This document shows positions 4,833-9,189 of a DNA stretch of 9,189 nt, piece after piece (within the stretch, counting starts at the first letter, position 1; the number at the start of each line of letters is the position of its first letter). The DNA lies in contig DZBA01000120.1 of assembly GCA_022729775.1 (NCBI GenBank), positions 1-9,189 of the forward strand, read 5' to 3'. This DNA is from Anaerolinea thermophila (lineage in GTDB: Bacteria; Chloroflexota; Anaerolineae; Anaerolineales; Villigracilaceae). The notes under the pieces were generated by a model, which was given only the letters and a program-made list of their open reading frames with translations, was not told the origin of the DNA and did no database searches. A program made the translations under genes and the position numbers.

Positions 4833-6257
4833 ATGCCTAAAGTCATCAACGTTTTATTCCTTGCAGCCGAAGCAGAACCTTTTGTGAAAGTCGGGGGGTT
4901 GGGTGATGTGGCTGGTTCTTTGCCCCGCGCCTTGCGCGCTTTATCCAATGACGAGGTTCATTTGGATGTGCGGATTGTCTTGCCTTATCACCCTGTTGTC
5001 AAAGCGGAAAATCTAAAGCCGCTTGGCGTATTTTCCATCAAACACGGCGATATCGAAGTGCAGGCTGAGGCTTTTGAAACCACGCTGGAGGGCGTCCCCG
5101 TTTATTTCATTGACGGAGACCCGATTCGCGCCAATGGCTCCGTCTATTCTTCTGACGCAAAATTGGATACGGAAAAATACGCCTTCTTTTCCTTTGCCGC
5201 GCTCGAACTTCCGCATCATATTCAATGGATGCCCAATGTGATACATGCCAATGATTGGCATACGGCATTAAGCATTTACGGCTCGCTTGCCAAAAGCTGG
5301 GAAGAAGGTTCGCATCGCATCGCTTCAGTGTTTACGCTGCACAACCTTCCTTTTATGGGCGCGGATGTCAGCGCGGTTTTGGAAAGATATGGCATCAAGC
5401 TCGCGCAGACCGACCTGCCTGAATGGGCGCGCGTGCTTCCGCTGCCTTTGGGTTTATGGGCTTCCGATGCAATTGTGGCAGTATCCCCAACGTATGGCAA
5501 AGAAATCCTGACGCCCGAGTATGGCTGCGGCTTGCAGGAATTTCTGCAAATGCGCGGCGAAACCGTAGGCGGTATTCTAAACGGATTGGATGTGGTTTCC
5601 TTTAATCCAGCAACAGACGCTGCCTTATCTGCAAATTTTGACCTTGAATCACTCGAAAGACGCGCTGTCAACAAAACTGCCTTGCTGGATAAAATCGGAC
5701 TCCCTTGGATACCCGATACTCCATTGATTGCCGTTGTATCGCGTATGGATGTTCAAAAAGGCATTGACCTTGCCTTTACCGCGCTCAAAAGTTTGAAGAA
5801 ATTAAACTGGCAGGCTGTGATTTTAGGCACCGGCGATTTGAAGCTGGAAGCAGCCGCGCTCAAATTACAAGAACTTTATCCTGAGCGTATTAAGATTATC
5901 ACGCGCTATGACGCTTCCCTTGCCCGCCAAATTTACGCGGGCGCGGATATGCTGCTCATGCCTTCGCGCTATGAACCGTGCGGGCTTTCTCAAATGATAG
6001 CCATGCGTTATGGCTGCATCCCCGTTGTGCGCGCGGCGGGCGGTTTGAATGATACCGTCACGCAAGGTAAAACGGGATTTGTCTTTGAAAAAATACACCA
6101 TCTGTCTTTAATGGCGGCAATCAAGTCTGCGCTTAAAGTATTTCCAGACCGCGCGGCATGGCAGGCGCTTCAGCGCGCGGGCATGTCGCAGGATTTTTCG
6201 TGGGAAAACTCCGCAAAGAAATATCTCGAACTCTATCAATCCATCATCAAATCATGA
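4833..6257 (+). CDS. glgA: glycogen synthase, GT5 family
   Basis: A 474-residue protein of the usual bacterial glycogen synthase length. It transfers glucose from a nucleotide sugar (ADP-glucose in most bacteria) to the non-reducing end of alpha-1,4-glucan in the cytoplasm. The N-terminal Rossmann domain starts with the donor-binding KVGGLGDV (19-26; KTGGL in E. coli). The C-terminal GT-B domain carries VSRMDVQKG and SRYEPCGLSQM, with the conserved E381 and C383, then AAGGLNDTV. The ATG at 4833 starts the protein directly before the first beta strand, as in the family. In-frame TTG 4806 and ATG 4818 are possible longer starts but would overlap the -10-like TACAAT and add non-conserved residues. 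The stop overlaps the malQ start (ATGA), so the two are translationally coupled. The bacterial family normally uses ADP-glucose, but donor choice cannot be proved here. Confidence 0.95.
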   Translation: MPKVINVLFLAAEAEPFVKVGGLGDVAGSLPRALRALSNDEVHLDVRIVLPYHPVVKAENLKPLGVFSIKHGDIEVQAEAFETTLEGVPVYFIDGDPIRANGSVYSSDAKLDTEKYAFFSFAALELPHHIQWMPNVIHANDWHTALSIYGSLAKSWEEGSHRIASVFTLHNLPFMGADVSAVLERYGIKLAQTDLPEWARVLPLPLGLWASDAIVAVSPTYGKEILTPEYGCGLQEFLQMRGETVGGILNGLDVVSFNPATDAALSANFDLESLERRAVNKTALLDKIGLPWIPDTPLIAVVSRMDVQKGIDLAFTALKSLKKLNWQAVILGTGDLKLEAAALKLQELYPERIKIITRYDASLARQIYAGADMLLMPSRYEPCGLSQMIAMRYGCIPVVRAAGGLNDTVTQGKTGFVFEKIHHLSLMAAIKSALKVFPDRAAWQALQRAGMSQDFSWENSAKKYLELYQSIIKS

Positions 6258-7735
6258 AACGTTCATCAGGCATTCTCCTTCATCCTACCAGCTTGCCTTC
6301 ACCTTACGGCATTGGCGATCTCGGCTCACAGGCATATCGTTTTGTAGATTGGCTTTCTTCTACGCAATGTGACGTCTGGCAGGTGCTTCCGCTTGGACCT
6401 ACCGGCTATGGCGATTCGCCGTATCAGTCTTTTTCCGCTTTTGCTGGAAACCCATATTTGATCAGTCCCGATGAATTACTCGCGGATGGATTGCTAACGC
6501 CCGAAGATTTGAATCCGCTGCGCGAATTACCCGCGACTCACGTGGACTTCGGGGCGCTCATCCCGCGCAAACTTGACCTCCTGCGAAGCGCTTTCGCGCG
6601 CTATCAATCCGCGCCGCAGAATCTCTCCCGCGAGTTCGATCAATTTTGCAAAGAGAACGTTGCGTGGCTCGAAGATTACGCGCTCTTCATGGCGTTGAAA
6701 GAAGCCAATGGCGGCGCGGCTTGGAATGGGTGGGATGAAGCGCTGCGCGCGCGGAAAAAATCCGCGTTGGAAAAGGCGCGCGAAGAATTATCCGAAACGA
6801 TTTTGCGCTACAAGTTCTATCAATTTTTGTTTTTCCGACAATGGCATAAATTACGCGGATATGCAAACGAGCGCGGAATTCAAGTAGTCGGCGATATTCC
6901 GATTTTTGTCGCGTATGATTCAGCGGATGTTTGGGCAAACCCGCAATTATTCTTTTTGGATAAACATGGAAATCCCACCGTTGTTGCGGGCGTCCCGCCG
7001 GATGAGTTCTCTGCGACGGGTCAGCTGTGGGGAAACCCGCTGTATGATTGGAAGGCGCATAAAAAAGAAGGATACGCTTGGTGGCTTGCGCGCGTCCATT
7101 CGTCTTTGGAAATTTTCGACGTCCTTCGCATGGATCATTTTCGCGGCTTTGCGGGATATTATGAAATTCCGGCAGGGCATCCAACCGCTGAACATGGCAA
7201 ATGGGTGAAGGGACCCGGCAAAGATTTATTCAAAGCCATTCAAAAAGCGTTGGGCGATAAGGAACTGCCCATCATTGCAGAAGACCTGGGTTTGGTCACG
7301 CCGGATGTGATTGAATTGCTCGAAGCGTTTAATTTACCCGGTATGAAAGTTTTTCAGTTTGCATTTTCCGACCCGAAAAATCCATTCCTGCCGCATAACT
7401 ATATTCCCAATTGTGTGGCGTATACCGGCACGCACGACAATGATACTGCGCGTGGCTGGTTTGATGCTGCGCAGCCGCACGAGCGCGAATTTGCGCAACG
7501 CTATTTGCGCGTAGACGGCAGCGACTTTGCGTGGGATTTAATTCGCGGCGTGTGGGCTTCTGTTGCAAATTTGGCTGTCACCCCCATGCAGGACTTGCTC
7601 AATCTCGGCAGTGAGGCGCGTATGAATTATCCCTCGCGGTTGGGCGGTAACTGGGAATGGCGTATGAACGAAGACGCCCTGAACGACGAACTTGCTGGAA
7701 AATTGCGCGAATTGAATTGGATGTATGCAAGATAA
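6254..7735 (+). CDS. malQ: 4-alpha-glucanotransferase (amylomaltase), GH77
   Basis: A 493-residue enzyme, the compact GH77 form of about 500 residues rather than the longer E. coli type. It moves alpha-1,4-glucan segments between maltodextrin chains and releases glucose. The start HPTSLPSPYGIGDLG and LGPTGYGDSPYQ are family hallmarks. The catalytic set is complete: nucleophile D294 in RMDHFRG, acid/base E343 in AEDLG and the third carboxylate D395 in THDND. GDIPIFVAYDSADVW lies between. The ATG at 6254 overlaps the glgA TGA by 4 nt. An upstream in-frame ATG (6158) would lie inside glgA and add 32 non-conserved residues, so it is rejected. No Shine-Dalgarno is visible, so translation probably depends on ribosomes finishing glgA. 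It ends in a shared terminator. Role: recycles short dextrins into chains that glycogen enzymes can use. Confidence 0.95.
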   Translation: MKRSSGILLHPTSLPSPYGIGDLGSQAYRFVDWLSSTQCDVWQVLPLGPTGYGDSPYQSFSAFAGNPYLISPDELLADGLLTPEDLNPLRELPATHVDFGALIPRKLDLLRSAFARYQSAPQNLSREFDQFCKENVAWLEDYALFMALKEANGGAAWNGWDEALRARKKSALEKAREELSETILRYKFYQFLFFRQWHKLRGYANERGIQVVGDIPIFVAYDSADVWANPQLFFLDKHGNPTVVAGVPPDEFSATGQLWGNPLYDWKAHKKEGYAWWLARVHSSLEIFDVLRMDHFRGFAGYYEIPAGHPTAEHGKWVKGPGKDLFKAIQKALGDKELPIIAEDLGLVTPDVIELLEAFNLPGMKVFQFAFSDPKNPFLPHNYIPNCVAYTGTHDNDTARGWFDAAQPHEREFAQRYLRVDGSDFAWDLIRGVWASVANLAVTPMQDLLNLGSEARMNYPSRLGGNWEWRMNEDALNDELAGKLRELNWMYAR

Positions 7736-7772
7736 AAAAATCTCCGAGTTTTAATAGACTCGGAGATTTTTT
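7735..7772. terminator. bidirectional intrinsic terminator between malQ and amylase
   Basis: A perfect 15-bp inverted repeat (7735-7749 with 7758-7772) with an 8-nt loop TTTAATAG. The GC-rich core CTCCGAG/CTCGGAG is flanked by A6 on the left and T6 on the right, so each strand reads hairpin then U-tract. It ends transcripts of malQ (plus) and of the amylase (minus). The last A of the malQ stop codon is the first stem base and the amylase stop codon (7775-7773) begins right after the stem. Confidence 0.95.
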
Positions 7773-9107
7773 CTATTTCACAACATATACGGCGTATCCG
7801 CGCGGGGCAGCGAAGAATTGCGCGCCGCCGTTCACGTCTGTGGATTGCGGCGCGGGCTGCGCCATATCCACTTTGCTCCACCAGGCTATGCAGTGTAAAT
7901 CCGCTTTGCGCCATTGCGTATAGACCCATGCGCCATCCCATTTGTCCCCGCGATTGTTGAGGACGTAGATCAAACCCGGTTGATTCCCATATCCGCTGCG
8001 CTGCATGATGTATAAGTCGTCAGAAAGGTATAGCGTAGTTGTTGTTCCGCCCGCGTAATTTTCATGGGCAGAGATAAGCGCGGCGATCCCGTTTGGCGTG
8101 CCATCCAATGCAAGGTTGAAGTTGAAATAATCCTTCCAATACACGCAGGGGAGTCCTTCATGCGTCATGATGTAGGAATAAGCAAGGAGTTTGTCGTTTG
8201 CGATGGGCCGTCCCTCATCGCGCAGGTCGTGATTTTCCACAAAGGTTACTGTGTTTTGCGGTTGCTTTTGTAAAACAGTTTCGCCGTTGACAAGGTTTTT
8301 CAAGCTAAAGCCATAGTGGTCGCATAAATTCTTGAGCAATTCGCGCAGCGCAAAGTCAAAGGTGTCTACCGGGTTGGTGTTGGAATAATTTGCGGCGTTC
8401 ACCCAATTTATGGTATTGGGCGCGCTGTCCCAATATTCTGCAACGCCATAAGGCTTGTGGTATTGACCATGTTTTATATAACGGTATTCTTGAATTGCCT
8501 GTACGGTTGCGGCGGCAAAGCCTTTTACAAAATCGTATCGAAACCCATCGAAGCCAACTTCTTCAATCAACCACCGCGCTAACTTCAACAACTCGCTATA
8601 CACGTATGGGTTGCGATGTGATAGGTCGGGCATATCGCCAAAGGTCATTTCATCCCCCGATTCATACATGCTGGGATGAAAACACTCCCAGTTACGCGGA
8701 AATTTTCCGCTCTTCGGATTGAAAAGCGTCCAGCGCGTTTGACCTGTAATAGGGTTGACCTCCTGCATGTCTGCGCCGGAGTTGTGATTCAAAACCATGT
8801 CCGCGATGACGCTTAACCCGTTTTTATGCGCGTTTGCAATCAACGTCTCTAATTCGGCGCGCGTCCCAAACCAGGTGGGGATGTGTCCTTTTTGGTCGAA
8901 TTCGCCGAGGTCGTAATAATCATAGGGATCATAGCCCATCGAGGGTCCAAAAATGTTGGCGGCTTTATGAACAGGCGGCAGCCACAACGAGGTGAAGCCC
9001 GCCTTTGCCAGCGCGGGAATTTTTTCATTAATATATTTCCACCACGCAAATTCCTTCCGGTCTTCACGCGGACAGTCCCAGTAAAAAGTCTGCATCATGA
9101 CGCCCAT
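7773..9107 (-). CDS. intracellular alpha-amylase, GH13 (resembles archaeal-type GH13_7)
   Basis: A 444-residue enzyme hydrolysing internal alpha-1,4 bonds of glycogen or maltodextrins. It has the (beta/alpha)8 barrel regions in order: DMVLNH (103-108), GFRYDFVKG with nucleophile D192, AEYWD with acid/base E224, FVENHD with D294, and a C-terminal beta domain (about 350-444) ending YAVYVVK. Motifs such as GVMMQTFYWD, MGYDPYDYYDLGEF and ENYAGGTTT are close to what I recall of Pyrococcus/Thermococcus amylases. By that recalled alignment the calcium ligands N107, D152 and D161 are kept, while the zinc site (two His and one Cys) is reduced to H144, with E149 and S163 in place of the others. The protein starts directly with the catalytic domain; there is no signal peptide, so it should be cytoplasmic. 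The start is supported by GGAGG 7 nt upstream. It is convergent with malQ across a shared terminator. The exact subfamily (GH13_5, _6 or _7) needs an alignment. Confidence 0.9.
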   Translation of the reverse strand: MGVMMQTFYWDCPREDRKEFAWWKYINEKIPALAKAGFTSLWLPPVHKAANIFGPSMGYDPYDYYDLGEFDQKGHIPTWFGTRAELETLIANAHKNGLSVIADMVLNHNSGADMQEVNPITGQTRWTLFNPKSGKFPRNWECFHPSMYESGDEMTFGDMPDLSHRNPYVYSELLKLARWLIEEVGFDGFRYDFVKGFAAATVQAIQEYRYIKHGQYHKPYGVAEYWDSAPNTINWVNAANYSNTNPVDTFDFALRELLKNLCDHYGFSLKNLVNGETVLQKQPQNTVTFVENHDLRDEGRPIANDKLLAYSYIMTHEGLPCVYWKDYFNFNLALDGTPNGIAALISAHENYAGGTTTTLYLSDDLYIMQRSGYGNQPGLIYVLNNRGDKWDGAWVYTQWRKADLHCIAWWSKVDMAQPAPQSTDVNGGAQFFAAPRGYAVYVVK

Positions 9108-9114
9108 AGTGTTT

Positions 9115-9119
9115 CCTCC
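9115..9119 (-). promoter_or_regulatory. Shine-Dalgarno GGAGG of the amylase gene
   Basis: On the minus strand GGAGG (9119-9115) lies 7 nt before ATG 9107. This favours that ATG over the in-frame methionines a few codons later. It also shows that this genome uses Shine-Dalgarno starts for some genes, in contrast to glgA and malQ. No convincing promoter is seen between here and the window end. Confidence 0.8.
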
Positions 9120-9165
9120 AATCGAGATTTGCTGTTATGGTTCTCTGGGATTTGCCGTGATTTGG

Positions 9166-9183
9166 TACACGGACTACACGGAT
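9166..9183. repeat. tandem 9-bp repeat TACACGGAC/TACACGGAT upstream of the amylase
   Basis: Two adjacent copies differing at the last base, followed by TCGACG and the window end. On the minus strand this reads as repeated ATCCGTGTA-like units, a type of short intergenic repeat found scattered in several bacterial genomes. Whether more copies follow is not visible. Confidence 0.5.
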
Positions 9184-9189
9184 TCGACG

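Noticed and set aside
6158..6253. Upstream ATG 6158 for malQ
   Set aside because: The 32 extra residues lie inside glgA in another frame and are not part of the GH77 fold; the ATGA overlap at 6254 is the typical coupled start.
6687..7184. 165-residue open frame antisense to malQ
   Set aside because: It lies wholly within a clearly conserved GH77 gene, shows no recognisable domain and has no ribosome binding site; long antisense frames are expected in such GC-rich codons.
1..9189. Mobile element, CRISPR array, toxin-antitoxin or defence system
   Set aside because: No transposase, repeat-spacer pattern, terminal inverted repeats or small toxin-like gene pair could be found on either strand.

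Overview
The window looks like chromosomal DNA of a bacterium, most plausibly a Chloroflexota (Anaerolineae-type) organism. The reasons are the roadblock/LC7 + V4R + response-regulator gene set, the 7TM-type histidine kinase, mixed ATG/TTG starts, genes with no Shine-Dalgarno but a -10-like hexamer against the start codon, and an overall GC content that looks close to 50% with many GCGC runs. The taxonomic call is inference from gene content; no marker gene settles it.

Layout. Positions 1-54 hold the 5' part of a tRNA-Asp(GUC) gene on the minus strand, cut by the window edge, with a good promoter upstream. A 237-bp divergent region follows, with a consensus-like sigma-70 promoter and two 6-2-6 inverted repeats. 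Then comes a tightly packed plus-strand operon (292-2927): a roadblock/LC7 protein, a V4R-domain protein, a response regulator fused to a catalytically degenerate GGDEF domain, and a DPM1-like family 2 glycosyltransferase. Intergenic gaps are 10, 20 and 8 nt. The operon meets, stop codon over stop codon, a minus-strand 7TM-PAS histidine kinase (2924-4693).

The second half is alpha-glucan metabolism. glgA (glycogen synthase) starts divergently from the kinase and overlaps malQ (4-alpha-glucanotransferase) by ATGA. A perfect 15-bp bidirectional terminator separates malQ from a convergent cytoplasmic alpha-amylase resembling the archaeal GH13_7 type. The last 80 bp hold the amylase ribosome binding site and the start of a short tandem repeat.

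How the genes may work together: GlgA lengthens alpha-1,4-glucan chains, MalQ redistributes maltodextrins, and the amylase cuts internal bonds, which fits an intracellular glycogen cycle. glgC, glgB and glgP are not in the window. The first operon combines a small-molecule sensor (V4R), a roadblock scaffold and a phospho-receiver attached to a dead GGDEF domain that keeps an RxxD inhibitory-site motif. The adjacent orphan kinase is a candidate partner for that receiver. The most unusual content is this signalling operon and the altered metal site of the amylase; I see no mobile element, CRISPR array or defence system.
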